Shown piece after piece: positions 34,820-45,584 of a stretch of 64,000 nt of DNA. The DNA comes from Sanderia malayensis. Taxonomy: Eukaryota; Cnidaria; Scyphozoa; Semaeostomeae; Pelagiidae. Location: contig RQOL01000660.1 of NCBI GenBank assembly GCA_013076295.1, positions 5,766,001-5,830,000 on the forward strand, in the 5' to 3' direction. The position numbers and the translations under genes were made by a program. The notes beneath the pieces are model-generated. The model was not told the origin of the DNA, did no database searches, and worked only from the letters and a program-made list of their open reading frames with translations. Numbering within the stretch: the first letter of the stretch is position 1; each line of letters starts with the position of its first letter.

Positions 34820-35080
34820 ACTGATGGACTTCCAGTTTGGGACTAGTTTGGGACTATTTGCGCAGCTATAATATCAAAACGGAAGGCATTGTATATTAAC
34901 AACGTATAGGCATGTATAAAGCGACATTACTATTTCGGAATTTTTACCGCATGTTTTTCTTGCAAAAGACTTGCTTCTCGCAGCTGCCTAACTTGGTAAA
35001 CAAAAATGTCTGAGGCGACAAAGTGCGTTCTATGCACTTCTACTCCCCCCCCCCTAGGTGTGACAATTAATTTTTACAGA
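34820..35080. repeat. Dispersed repeat, inverted copy at 55590-55870
   Basis: GGGACTAGTTTGGGACTATT, TGCGCAGCTATAAT, AAAACGGAAGGCA and GACAAAGTGCGTTCTATGCA occur in order here and, reverse complemented, at 55590-55870. The two copies end at the same place (CCTAGGTGTGACAATTAATT), so this is probably one end of an element. Confidence 0.7.
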
Positions 35081-35282
35081 CATGGTTGTGCACCGTGCGC
35101 GCATAAAATTTGTGTTGCTCTACTTTACTTCTTTCCAGGAAAATTTCCACTATCAAAACGACTCAGTGAAGGCGCGAGTGAAAAAATTTCTTTGTCTGAG
35201 GTGACAAAGTGCGTTGTTAGGGGGCTTATTCGAGGGGGGAGCTTATAAAGCTATCTGAAATATGGCACATAAGTTGATGTTG

Positions 35283-35801
35283 TTATTGGGAAAAGAAAAC
35301 GGGAAATTGGTTTACCGTATTTCCTCTATTAAGCGCCCGGGCGCTTATTAAATATTTTTCAAAATTGTGTCGGCGCTTATTAGAGAGGGGACGCTTAAGG
35401 TAGGCCACTGGTCGAAAATTTATTTTCTGACTTGCTGAAGAAATAGAAACAAAATTTTCTCTTCTGTGTTTACTAAGAAGATTTCTTTTCTTCTTGTTTT
35501 TACTTCTTTGTTCTTTCTGCCGCTTTTGTTTCCTTTTTCTCTCAAAATCATCTGCTGATCCTCTGAAAGCTAATGTTGCTCTGGTATTGACTTCAAAAGG
35601 CTCTCTAGTTGATGCTGAACCTCCAATTCTCTTGCACAAATAGCCCTTGTTGACAGTTTCTCTGCAAGTTGCACAAAACAAATCTCCCAAACCAGCAAAA
35701 CCAAGTGTCTTCTCAAGACAAAATACCACACGAGTGCTTTTACAAAGCGGGCACAACACTTTGCTCAAGAGCTCATTGAAAGAAGAGAGCTGTACAATCA
35801 T
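35283..35801 (-). pseudogene. Transposon-associated zinc-knuckle protein fragment, Mutator-like domain type (tentative)
   Basis: A 172-codon frame. Residues 1-95 contain CPLC, a later FCATC and a second-domain C, then STREPFEVNTRATLAFRGSA. This resembles N-terminal regions of Mutator-like-transposase-domain proteins found in multicopy families of invertebrates. The next part is extremely basic (about 100-130, K/R/Q-rich), and the tail runs into the dispersed repeat at 35315-35400. Zinc-binding Cys pairs are visible but no DDE core. It is probably a truncated element gene. The family assignment is tentative. Confidence 0.4.
35315..35400. repeat. Dispersed repeat end, copy of 8781-8870
   Basis: It begins CCGTATTTCCTCTATTAAGC after TA and contains GCGCCCGGGCGC. 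It is nearly identical to 8781-8840. Confidence 0.65.
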
Positions 35802-36115
35802 ATAGCTGTCCTCTTGTTCACTGGAAACATGTCACTCTTTCTTTCAAGTTTTTCTAAATTTAGGCCTTCTTGGCAGTTGCAGACAGCAATTCATCTTTAT
35901 TTTCCAAAGGAACTGCGATCTTGTTTTTCACCTTTCGACATTGTCTTCTTCGCCCAGATCTTCTCGAACTCGCTGTCTTTTCTTGAAAAAATCGATACTT
36001 TCTCCAGTAATGTTTCTTATTATTTTCGGAAGAATATTAAAAAGATAAGGAACTTTTTGATGTGAAAAAATGCAAAATAATGTAATTGTTAGTGAAAAAG
36101 AAAGTGAATTTTGAA
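35802..36115. other. No gene seen
   Basis: AT-rich sequence with no recognised motif. Confidence 0.4.
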
Positions 36116-36442
36116 TTAATGTTTTTTGGCTTTTCTTTGATGTTTTGCTGCTTTTGTTTTACCATATGGATATGGCCGGGGCTGTAGCTGGGTTGGTGGC
36201 TTGTCAGGTTGGGTGTCTATGTTATTTAGTTGTGCGAGTTATTCCTCGGTTATGACGTCTTCGTCCAGGGATTTATTTAATTGTTCGAAGAACTCCCTTT
36301 CGCGGCGCAGTGTGTCTTGGTGATGGATGGTGGTAAGGATGTTGTTGGTGGCATGTTGTAATTGTTCTTGCGATCTTTTTATGTGATCTTTACACATGTC
36401 GAGGTGTCGGTCTATGATGGTCATCCTTGTTTTTGTGTCCAT
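36116..36442 (-). pseudogene. Small basic coiled-coil protein with in-frame stop, family unknown
   Basis: From the ATG at 36442 the frame encodes 67 residues with a heptad-like helical section (MCKDHIKRSQEQLQHATNNI, then RREREFFEQLNKSLDEDV), a TAA at 36239-36241, and continues in the same frame for 40 more residues ending in GKTKAAKHQRKAKKH. The upstream ATTTCAG just before the ATG could be a splice acceptor. The uninterrupted frame after the stop suggests a once-longer coding sequence or stop readthrough. Coiled coil plus basic tail would suit a nucleic-acid-binding ORF1-type protein, but I cannot name it. Confidence 0.4.
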
Positions 36443-36608
36443 TTCTGAAATTGTAAACAGAAAATATAGTTTTTTGTTTAGATTTGCTGTAAGGGAAATG
36501 TAATTAAGATAAGAATTAGGAGAAAATCGAGAAGTACGTAATGCGTGTTGAACAAAAATTTGGTGATTGTTCAAAAGTGTCGCCCTGCGCAGGCAGTCTA
36601 TAACATTA

Positions 36609-37258
36609 CAGTAAGTCCCCGCAACTAAGAAACTCATTCTTTCAGATCAGGCTGTTTGGTTTCTTATAAAGAAGCAAAAAATCTAACCGCAGGCTGTAGT
36701 TTCTTATGTGCACATTAAAAAACTCAACAATACAAATCATTTGCGCCTCCTTAATGGCGGTTTTAGAGACTGCGGGCCCCTGGGCCAAAGACCCCAACAG
36801 ACTTCTAATTTGATGTTATCTTCCTATTCATTGACATTGCCTTCTTTGGCCTGCTGTCATGTCCTTCACAGGCTTCAGACTTACATCATCAGTTCATGAA
36901 TCAGTTCATCATTCAGTGAATTCACTGAGTTTACCAAAATTGTCTTTCAATATCATGTGGCTGTGAGGCTGTGTCCAAAAATTGTAACTGAGGGATATGG
37001 GCTACTACACTTTCTAGTTATATGATGAGCAGAGCATTGGTATTTTTCATTACTATTTTTCATTGGTTATTTTCATTGGTATTTTTCATTTTTTATATCT
37101 TTAGTATTTTTATTGAAAAAAAAATGAATTTTTGACTCTTTCACAAGAAACTGATTCTAATTTCAGGCTGCTTTGTTTCTAATAATATGAGAAAAATATC
37201 CAAAAACTGCAGCCTGCTGTTTCTTATATGGCAGTTTCTTAGTTGCGGGGACTTACTG
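36609..37258. mobile_element. TA-flanked non-autonomous transposon (650 bp)
   Basis: The ends CAGTAAGTCCCCGCAACTAA and the complement at 37239-37258 are inverted for about 28 bp, flanked by TA (36607-36608 and 37259-37260). Subterminal GGCTG...GTTTCTTATA motifs are also inverted. No transposase is present. The CAGT start and TA target fit the Tc1/mariner/pogo group. Confidence 0.75.
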
Positions 37259-37950
37259 TACACTTTTATAACATTTGTTTTTATAACAGATCAATGGGTA
37301 TGGATACAAACATAGATTACATACATCCAGCATCAGCAACAAAAAATTCTTTATAAATTCTCTTTATCTACATAGCTGTTCATTCGGACAAGAATCTCGT
37401 CTATCTTTGACTTTTAAAAATTTAAAAACAGCCGGCCTTGGATCATAGTTTGCAGTCCCAACACCATTTAAAGAAATGTGCATTGTATTGTTAACAGAGT
37501 CCTGACTAAGACTGGATCTCTGAATGGTTTTGATGTTATTATAGTGCGAAACTGCATGCTCTGTTGCCATGCTGTGTGGCGAAATACACAGAAATTCAGA
37601 AATGCTACAAGAAATGTTCTTAATAGGACAGTACTGGATTGTGCCATTTTCCTAAGCTTTAGAACATAGTAAGTTATGCTAGCACATAGTCACTGAATTA
37701 TTCTTCCTTCCGCTCTTTCATTTATTTCAAGGGATGAAAATGAAGTTGTAGCTATGGGTCAAAAGGGCCCATTACTGGTGGGGCAAAACCGAGCTCTCAG
37801 ACGAGCGAACGATAACAAAAAGAATGAAAGAATGAATAATTAGCTAGATTTCAAGGAGTCTGGTAATGATTATATTACGTGTACGTCTCACTCAAAGTTC
37901 TTGACATACTGGGGGCCGCGGAAATGCTAATCTCGAAGTTAATCGATTAG
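37259..37950. other. No gene seen
   Basis: No coding motif. This is where a 3' LTR for the BEL/Pao fragment would be expected, but no match to the LTR-like sequence near 46.4 kb is evident. Confidence 0.4.
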
Positions 37951-38405
37951 CTGGCCCATGATAGCGTCTCTTGCCTATAAAGCTGCTTTGCGAGTTGTGC
38001 GTTGTCGCACTACGGGTTGTTCTTTGTGTTGTTCATTGGGCGTGTCGTTAGTATTGGCGTGTGCTTCCCATGGATACAGCTTGATGATGGACCGTGTTGT
38101 ACGACCACGTTTTGTTTGGACAACTGCTGCTCGGCACAGTTGGTCGCTGCCGAGAATGAGTTCGGAGACGATGCCGTATGCCGAGTTCCCAGTGATGCCG
38201 AGATTTATCGGTATCAGCGATTAAAACGATGTCACTAAATTTAATGACGTATTCTTTTGCTTGTTGTTTGCGTTGTTGCAGCGAGTCTACTTTGCGCAGG
38301 AAAGACAGATATTCGTGATAGAAACGTTTGTTGAAGTGATTGCACGGCTTTGAGCGATGAGCTTAGGCCTCTTGAATTGCATCACGATCTGCGAACCCAC
38401 CCAGG
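37951..38405 (-). pseudogene. BEL/Pao retrotransposon pol 3' end (DUF5641-like)
   Basis: The minus strand encodes HFNKRFYHEYLSFLRKVDSL, then FSDIVLIADTDKSRHHWELG in one frame, then YGIVSELILGSDQLCRAAVV and RSIIKLYPWE in another, ending in a stop. The order W-x-x-E-Y-L, x-D-x-V-L-I, W-x-L-G, G-x-D, R-A-x-V and L-Y-P is that of the domain after the integrase of BEL/Pao elements. A frameshift interrupts it. A BEL/Pao-type gag fragment in the same orientation lies at 45.6-46.2 kb. Confidence 0.7.
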
Positions 38406-38524
38406 AGGTTTTCGGTGCAGCTCAATTCAATTCATATTGAAGATTCAAACTTTGAATTACAATATACTTATTAATAAAATTTAAGATTAAATAGGTAAGT
38501 TTAGGACATTTGAGAAAATAGGAC

Positions 38525-38564
38525 ACTTGATAGCTCTTCTGAAATCTCAGAAGAGCTATCAAGT
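38525..38564. repeat. Perfect 18-nt stem hairpin
   Basis: ACTTGATAGCTCTTCTGA and its complement are separated by four bases. Confidence 0.6.
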
Positions 38565-38666
38565 CAATTGCCCTTCGCTCAAATAAACAACGGTTCACAA
38601 TATAAATGAAGTGAATTATGTTAAACAGTAACATAACAGCAATAGCTAATAATATATGGACATGGA

Positions 38667-38903
38667 TTAGCTAGGGCAAGTATATGTGATAATGGAGTTT
38701 GCTTCATCCACGTCTATTTTCACACAATCGGTTTGGTACCAGTTCATACACTGGTCGCACAAAACCCAGTAGATGGTTTTATTTCCAGATGAGATGTGTG
38801 CTGATGAACATTTGCAGCAGGCACTATCGAGCACTATATCTCGGACACTATCATCAGTTCTTTTGTAAAACCACTTACAAGGGGGTTTCACAAGTGGGTT
38901 CAA
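38667..38903 (-). pseudogene. PHD-finger-like fragment
   Basis: A 78-codon frame containing C-C-x-C ... WVLCDQCMNWYQTDC ... YTCPS, the arrangement of a PHD zinc finger, cut at its C-terminal Cys pair by a stop. PHD fingers of this kind accompany invertebrate transposon proteins. It is not related in detail to the one at 10.2 kb. Confidence 0.55.
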
Positions 38904-39097
38904 CGACGAAGGTGCAACACGAACAAATTATTAATATACGACAAACTCACAGTTACTTTCTTGACAGAAGAGTCTTTTGTGCTTCGGTTCTTTTTCTTTA
39001 ATCTTTCTTTCAAATACAATCGTTACAATCGGCTTGGATACTCGTGACGCGGTCACTCAACGACAGATTTATATTATTATTACCAACGAAAATCCAA

Positions 39098-39790
39098 CTA
39101 ACTAACTAAAATGAATGAGATCGAGTTTATATACCTATAGTTCCAATACTTATCTAATATTACCAAAAAAGGAATACTAATGTTGATGGATGTTAATGTT
39201 GGCTGTACGATTTGCCTAATCGGTGTTTTCCGTAACGATCCTCTATTTTTTTTATTTACCTTGTCAGTTTTGGTTATCGAAAAGGTTAAAGACATAACGG
39301 GTGCCTTTTGATAGAAGCCCGTTCTAGAGAATCTTTCCACGCGGCCGTTTTGTAGATTTTTCCATTATCCATCTTTTTGTAATACTCAGATGGATTACGC
39401 AAAAGAACTTGGGCAACTTTAAATTGTACTCCTACAGCAAACAAGGCTACGCCAACCTCGATCATGGAATCCAGGACTTCCTCTCTTTCTTGAAAATGCT
39501 CTACAATATCAATGACATTTGCTTGAATTTTGTCTTCACTAACATGGCCCTGGTAATCTTTTGTGTGGATCTCCAGATTTTCCACTCTTGAGTACACACT
39601 GGAGTCAAGCTTTCTTCTAAACTTTTTGCTTAACACCTCTGTGTCTTGCAGGAGGCACTTATTTTCCAGAACCGTTGATGTGAATTCAGATATGGCGACA
39701 TGTGGCCGTTTCAGCCATTCACAGCATTCCGGCAGCAGACAAGACATTGCAATTTTTGCCTTCGGAAACCTTTCTGCCACTACAGGCAAA
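39098..39790 (-). pseudogene. Accessory element protein fragment, copy A
   Basis: The frame contains FPKAKIAMSCLLPECCEWLK, VAISEFTSTVLENKCLLQDT, a charged helical middle and VGVALFAVGVQFKVAQVLLR. The C-terminal piece FSRTGFYQKAP occurs nearby in another frame. Copy B lies at 47718-48690 and a diverged relative at 49535-50960 (EWFKRPEVAM, MFPMGANFKVAQLVLSNPA). The relative sits beside a Myb/SANT-like gene, so this appears to be the C-terminal half of a multicopy element's DNA-binding accessory protein. Function unknown. Confidence 0.5.
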
Positions 39791-40075
39791 AATGGCCCAG
39801 GCTTCCGCCCAGTCTTCAAATGTGCGAATCGGTTGCAAAGTTTTAACAAGGCGATCGAGTTGTAGATTCGGCGCGGACATTGAGGGCAAGTGTTCAATAT
39901 TGCAGAGCCGCAGTAGCGTAAAATCAATAAACTTTTGCTGCTCGATCAATCCCACGAGGTAGCCTGGGACAGGTGGCAAACCGCCCATCACGGAAACAGC
40001 CGGGAGGGAAGGCAAGGACATCCATTGCTGAGTTGGTAAGAACAAACCATCTTGGGATAAATTCGCCATGTTCAT
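39790..40075 (-). pseudogene. Gag-like element protein fragment
   Basis: From the ATG at 40075 the frame reads PPVPGYLVGLIEQQKFIDFT, LLRLCNIEHLPS and TFEDWAEAWAIF, then joins out of frame to accessory fragment A. I recall this pattern from multicopy cnidarian proteins next to retroelements, but the family name is uncertain. The junction near 39790 is a chimera. Confidence 0.45.
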
Positions 40076-40235
40076 TAGGCTAGGCGGTTGTCATGAAGTT
40101 TGTATTAAGGAACAGGCAGGACTTGCTTTCTTTATTTTCTCTAAAATTCCTCTTAAATCTCTGTAAAACAATTCTCTCAAGTTACTTTAAACGAATCTTC
40201 TCCTCATTCTTAAACTTGTTTCCAAAAACTCTCCC

Positions 40236-40624
40236 CTAATCTCCTTTGTCTAGAATATATGTAAATGTCCTCAATTGTCCTCTACATAAGACAGGGGTTA
40301 CTTCTCCACACGGTGCTGCGTCCGTGCCCGAAGGCCCCGGGTAACAATTTCCACCCACCGAGGCAGCAGTTGCAGATGATAGAATAGATTGCGAGACCCG
40401 CAAAAAGCAAAAAACTGGGGACGCTTGCTTGGAAAGCTTGTTTGACTTCCCTCTTGAACGGTAGCGACATACCTGATGCTGGCCCAGGTTGAGCCTGACT
40501 CTTAGAGGGCAGTCAAGCAGGGCTTGACGGAGTGTATCACGAATTTCCGAAATGGAGTCCTCTACAGCATCTAGGCGGGCATTATTATGCTGTCCCACTA
40601 CATGGTTGTTATTATCGTTTGCCA
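40236..40624 (-). pseudogene. Element ORF starting MANDN, copy A
   Basis: From the ATG at 40624: ARLDAVEDSISEIRDTLRQA (a short coiled coil), then a frameshifted Pro/Ser-rich stretch. Copy B at 46939-47379 keeps the same N-terminus and a better-preserved linker. It probably preceded the gag-like fragment at 39790-40075. 40741-41009 holds nothing recognisable. Confidence 0.45.
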
Positions 40625-41009
40625 TGGTTGAATAATGAACTACGTCAATTATGAAAAGTGAAAAACAGAAAGATCTCACCCAATACCACGTGCTCTTTGT
40701 AAAGACGAAAATAGACGATATCCAGCAAACTTGCGGCAAATCGAGTTGAATGTTGTGTGCGTAGTTGGCTGTAATGCTTCAGCGATAAAGGCGGAATCGA
40801 AAATCCGTAACTGTATAGAGTCGCAATAAAATGGTCCTCTTCAGCGTGCTATAGTTCAGACTGATTGGGGAATCCAGGTTTGATGAGATTAAGGTTCCAC
40901 TAATTAGTATCAAAGGGGGAGCCGACGTCAATATCCTGCCTAGTCTTGTTTGTCAAACCATCCCGGCCTCGCGTTGACAAGTATAAACCAGACATAGTTG
41001 CGTTACAAT

Positions 41010-41403
41010 TTCTATTTCATTTCATTTTTCATTTCATTTTTTTAGGCATGGTAGCCCCGTCAGTTAGAAAAAACTGATTTACAGGGGGCCATGCATTAAA
41101 ATACAATACAATACTTTTTATGATAGAAATTACCTAATAAGTAATAAGAAAAACGCAAATTAAACGAAGCATGACAAGGAGATTAACTTACGCCCTGCAA
41201 GGTTTCACCAGCCCTTTTTTGAATTTTTTGAGCGTAGGTGCTTCTTTTAATTCATTATTTAGTTCATTCCAGAGACTGGCCCCTCTGAATGAAAAGCAAC
41301 TCTGACCAGCCGATGTCCTAAACAATGGAGTTCTAAGATTTATGTTGGAATTCCGCAGTGTGCGGGAGGTGGTCTCACTTACTCTAGTAAGCATGTCGCT
41401 CAT
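41010..41403 (-). mobile_element. LINE 3' end (CR1/L2-like C-terminus plus 3' UTR)
   Basis: 41403-41188 encodes SRTLRNSNINLRTPLFRT, SFRGASLWNELNNELKEA and LKKFKKGLVK. This is the conserved C-terminal tail after the reverse transcriptase of many non-LTR retrotransposons (G-A-x-L-W-N-x-L, then x-x-F-K-K-x-L). A 3' UTR follows and ends in AAATG-type short repeats (plus strand 41014-41042, TTCATTTTTCATTTC). The reverse transcriptase itself is missing, as in a 5'-truncated insertion. Confidence 0.7.
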
Positions 41404-41445
41404 ATAGGACGGCGCCTATATTGTACTCAGTAGAAGTCAGATTTT

Positions 41446-41856
41446 TTAATTTACCTTGAGAGCCGATAAACATGCCTTTACCACTCTGTAAGTCAAATGA
41501 CTTCCATGGCCATCCAAGAACAAAATACATGGTTTCCGAAATGACTCTGCCCATAACACATAATGTTGCAAGAACCATTCTTCGAAAGCAATGTTTTCCA
41601 TCCAGCCATCTATCTGTGCAGCTCCTGTAGGCCCTCCTTGGGTCCAAATTTGATACAAGTGTTTTGCTTTGTAAACCACAAATGGGGGACAAATATCCCC
41701 ATTTGCTGATATACAAAACAGCACACTATAGGTGGCCTTCCCAGCACCTGCTGCTCTCAAGTATGCATTTTTTTCTCCTTTCGGGATGAAAACCTTCTTT
41801 GAAACTGGATTAGTTGACATTGAGTAATGAACAATCGCGAGTGTGAAACCGCTCAC
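41446..41856 (-). pseudogene. pogo/Tigger-like DDE transposase fragment
   Basis: 136 codons with KKVFIPKGEKNAYLRAAGAG, CISANGDICPPFVVYKAKHL and PCILFLDGHGSHLTYRVV. The D-G-H-x-S-H motif is the second catalytic Asp of the DDE_1 (Tigger/jerky) superfamily, and the G-D-x-x-P-P-F-V-V-Y strand is typical. The first Asp region and the last catalytic residue are not in this piece. A splice acceptor (TTTTCAG) precedes it at about 41866-41872. Confidence 0.65.
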
Positions 41857-42024
41857 GCTACTGAAAACAAATAGGATTTCTAATCAAGAATGGAGAAATT
41901 GATAACGACTTCACCAGACTTGATGATTGTTATTTGTAAATGAAAATATCTCCAATTTGTGGTACACACTTTGGTATTTGACAAATACTAATAAACGTCC
42001 CACGAGAAGCAGGACTTAGCTTAC

Positions 42025-42215
42025 CTCTTCAAAATAGTGTCTCCAATTCCGAATACTTTCGGCAGCAGCAACTGGTCGTAGTATGGGGAAAACGACTTCT
42101 GTACCAAACAGCAACTTTCCCACCGAATTAAATAGACAGTTTTCATTTCCTGTAGCCGTCAGTCGTGCTAAACCATACGGAATGAGTGCATCTTTTTCAA
42201 ATCTAGCATGAAGGA
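42025..42215 (-). pseudogene. OTU-like protease motif exon
   Basis: The minus-strand frame reads LIPYGLARLTATGNENCLFN, then SVGKLLFGTE and RNWRHYFEE, ending at a good donor (GTAAGC at 42024). The G-N-x-N-C-L-F-N-S-V pattern resembles the catalytic Cys loop of OTU-type proteases (D-G-N-C-L-F). It lies upstream of the DDE fragment on the same strand, but direct splicing to it would create a stop codon. Confidence 0.4.
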
Positions 42216-42724
42216 CAATAATAGGACCATGGCAACTTCAACTACGTAGGCAGAAGCGAAAGTTTTAAGTATCTTAAATTGGCAATTAACAAATTGGTTT
42301 ACCTTTTATCAACAACTTTCTCACCATTCTGCATTGTTCTTAGTGTGAACTCGTCAGTATGCCCAGATAAAAATACCCTGCATCGCCTTAAAAAGGACTC
42401 ACACACTTCCCCCATTTTGTCTACAAAATCAGCCCAATTGTTGCTCTACACTGAATTTAGATACTCTTTTCCTTGTAATAACTAAATAACGGAAGAAATA
42501 ATACCCTTCATAATCCAGTGTAATAAAGTACGAATTTGGCAAATATATTATCCTTTTATTCCATAGCTATTGCTACAAATATCTGAATTAGATAATGAAA
42601 ATCAGTAATAATGTACCTACTGACTAATTGGTTGGCTTGCTCACGTGGTATTGTGTTGGGAGATTCAGCCGGAAATGTTGCCGCTTTCTTTAGTATGTGA
42701 TTTTCTGCATCATTAAAAGAATAC
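42216..42724. other. No gene seen
   Basis: AT-rich, no recognised motif. Confidence 0.4.
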
Positions 42725-42880
42725 TAGCCGGGGGCGCTCGCATTCGCTCGCTTCCCGGAGGGGGGCAAGTGACAAAAGGTGGTGGGCGCACTTCGTGCGT
42801 TGCATTCGCTACCGCTCATGCCCCTTTCAACCCCACGTACAATGGGTTACGTGGGGTTGAAAGGGTTATAATTCCATATT
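42725..42880. repeat. Dispersed repeat, inverted copy of 31195-31370
   Basis: GCGCACTTCGTGCG, GCATTCGCT and CAACCCCACGTACAATGGG are the complements of motifs at 31200-31345. The segment ends in its own short inverted repeat (CAACCCCACGTA...TACGTGGGGTTG). Confidence 0.6.
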
Positions 42881-43589
42881 ATAACAATGCAAAATAACGT
42901 CCAGAGAAATAATCCAGACATTCAATATTTTAACTTCACACCTGAACTGAGATGTGCCTTTTACACTTACACTGAAGGTATTGAAAAATGACACTCCTTG
43001 GGGTTTTCTTTTGGTAACATAGACCATCTAAATAAAAGTAATAACATAGAGTTAGGTTATTGTTGAATTGCAATGGCGATATATTGGAAATAAGACCTTG
43101 TGAAATATGTTTGAACTTAACTTGCCTTTTATAGATATGAAGCACACAAAACTTTATGAGGTGTGTAATATTAATCCTTAGGGTGAACAATCCCAAACTG
43201 AAAGACAGAAAGGAAACCTGTGTCGGTATTTATGCACTCCCTTGTCTCAACAAGAAAACGAGGCTATCCAATTTTGAAACTTGTTAGACACTACTAGCTT
43301 GACCATAACTACTTTCCAACAAGGCAGACGCAATCTGGTGGTGTCTTTTTTAAGCTAAAAATTGTTCGGCTATGCCATTGGTTTTGCAGGTATCAGCAAT
43401 GCTTCGCCCTACCACACCCGGCATGCTATATTGGTAATTTGAATTGTACCTTTTTTTAACCATGTTAAGTAACAAGGCACGTGGTACCTATTACCCCAAA
43501 TTACCCCAAATTACCCCAAAGAGTTATAAACGGTACCTTTTTTTAACCAGGCTAAATAACAAGGCATGTGGTACATATTCTCCTCAAAA

Positions 43590-43935
43590 CTTCGTTCTTC
43601 GCTCCCACTGCCATCTGCGTCATCATTATTAAGATCAGAGAATGTTTCAAACTTTTGGGCCCAGAATTTGTGCATTGGCGAGTTGGAGGCGTTTTGAACC
43701 TCCTTCTCATGTGTTGTGGATATAAACTCTTTTACACTTACATGATCATGATCAATGTTATCACCCCCTGCTGAGTTAACTGTCGTATTCAGGGTTGGAA
43801 CATGAAAATTAACAACTGCAGCCTTTTGCTCTTTTCTTCACAAATATATACAGAACATAATATCCTCGAGCTAAACCAACAGTTTAGTTATACATCCACG
43901 ACTCTACCTCCTTTCTATCTCGTGAGAGTCTATTT
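43590..43935. repeat. Long repeat, near-identical copy at 48724-49075
   Basis: The two copies agree almost base for base (for example TTCGCTCCCACTGCCATCTG and CAAACTTTTGGGCCCAGAAT). On the minus strand they encode SNSAMHKFWAQKFETFADP and DDADGSGSEEQSFEEN, part of the shuffled element proteins. Smaller matches link 42990-43060 to 48645-48715. The rest of 42881-43589 shows no gene. Confidence 0.7.
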
Positions 43936-43984
43936 TCCTATCTATTAAATTCTCTATAAGTTTTACTGTTAAATACCCTAGATC

Positions 43985-44640
43985 ACGTGATTGTTATACG
44001 TAAGTCCGTTTCCTTTAACAACAACAACAACTTTGATATTATTGATATTTGATATTGTTGTCGAAGTTCATTTTCATTCGCGGAGTGTTGATGAAAAACG
44101 TTCCAATCTTTATTGATGATAATTAACTTACCCATTATAGCTGATATCGTCCGATTTAATTCAGTAGTCATTTGTTGTTCCCAAAACAATTGCATATATG
44201 GTGACACATTTTGTTGACTTTCAGTCATAATTTTATCAAAATCATCACTCATGTCCTGGCTTACTTGAACACCCTTCGATGCAATTTCTCTCTTCATGCG
44301 GTCAATTTTTTACTTGAGCGTATTTGTTTTTGCCCTTTCTTGCATCAAGGCCAGCTCTACACGCTGACGGTGTGTTTGGGACAGTGGTGCAAATGGCTTG
44401 GCAAGAATATTTAGGTGTCGTTGTCTACTGGCTGCTTTCTTCTTGATTTCTATCTCGAAAGCTGCACAATTGCTGTAAGAATCACTGTTCTCTTTTCAAT
44501 GCATAATCATGCATGTCTTTACTCTGCTGACCAGTTTGTTCAGGCATGGTGTCCCATCAGTAAAATTGTCCAGATCAATGTTGCACGGAATAACTTGACT
44601 TGTAAGTTCAGAAGTTGAACCAACTTCAGTATTTCTTGAG
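43985..44640 (-). pseudogene. P-element/THAP9-like transposase fragment, copy 1
   Basis: The minus strand reads ASRQRHLNILAKPFAPLSQT, RVELALMQERAKTNTLK, a stop, then KIDRMKREIASKGVQVSQDM and SPYMQLFWEQQ. An exon end with a GTAAGTTA donor follows near 44131. A coiled coil followed by P-Y-M-x-L-F-W-E-Q-Q is the N-terminal part of P-element-like transposases. Related pieces occur at 46715-47090 and 49080-49230. Stops and missing catalytic regions make it non-functional. Confidence 0.55.
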
Positions 44641-45584
44641 TATTCTCCATTTCTTTGCAATCTTGTTCTATGCTGTTATTATCCTCTCCTTAACCAGTTT
44701 TCATACAGCATCATTCTATGATACCAGATCGGTTTTTCTATTGGCCACATTCCCACCTCTTTTAGTATACCCCAGTATAGTGTTTTCGTGATACAGTTGC
44801 GCCATAGGTTCATCAATTAAAATTATTTGTATGCCAGTTTCGCTGAAATGTGCCTTGTATATATACCCAAACTCGTGGCGAAACGTATGTCCTGGCGTTA
44901 TCGACTCCTGCACATCTTGTAGCGTTTTAGTATAGACCCTCTGAGTTCTTTTAGGGGCTGTTCAATAATTACGTCACGCTAAATTTGGATTTTTAGAGCC
45001 ACCCATCCCCCTCGTCACGCTCCGTCATGGTTTCATGTGAGATCCCCTTGCGTGACGGCACTTTAGGCAGAGACAACCTCCCCTCTTAACAAAATTGTTG
45101 CGGTCGTGCTTTTCTTGCCTCGGTTCTGTTGGCCACTGGTAGCGAATCCTTTGTTCGGGAGAATGCTGAGTGGTATTGCCTTGACTTGATACTTCCCAAA
45201 TAAAGACTGCAGTGTTTGCAAATACGGTCTGCAAGATTATTCTTGGTTGAAGGGCAAGAATAGTCGTATGGAATTCCCTTTGGAAAGTTCGTTTTTGCAT
45301 GTTTGGGCATAAGGCTAGCGTTCAATGCGATGTTTTGAAATAAGGATAGATACATGACATAAGAACAGAAAACAACATCTTTATTGACAAATCCAAATAA
45401 AACTTTATTTCAAATTTTTTAGTGTTTGGGCACGGGTAAGGCAAGGTTTTGCCTGCCACATCTCCGCTAGGTTTTCCTCTTTTTCGGCAGTCCAAAGTTC
45501 TGCAGTATCCTCCATTTTGTTTTCGCAAAGTGAGGAACGAACGTGATCGGAGGAACGCTTCCAATTGGTTGGTGGATTCAAATA
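44641..45584 (-). other. Decayed element coding fragments of unknown family
   Basis: Short minus-strand frames persist without long open sequence. At 44716-44930 there is a piece with EFGYIYKAHFSETGIQIILI. At 45090-45355 a piece has ICKHCSLYLGSIKSRQYHSA, which looks like a C2H2 or zinc-ribbon remnant after PYDYSCPS. At 45322-45603 a basic Cys-containing piece is present. I cannot assign them. Confidence 0.3.

Noticed and set aside
37951..38240. Plus-strand frame of 88 codons starting MIASLAYKAALRVV
   Set aside because: It is the antisense of the BEL/Pao pol tail, whose motifs appear on the minus strand.
39286..39927. Reading the whole 213-codon frame as one protein
   Set aside because: Its N-terminal ~50 residues are out-of-frame gag-like sequence; only the part from the VAERFPKAK region onward is collinear with the other copies.
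40282..40470. Separate minus-strand frame beginning SLPFKREVKQAFQAS
   Set aside because: It is the frameshifted continuation of the MANDN-type fragment, as copy B at 47079-47324 shows.
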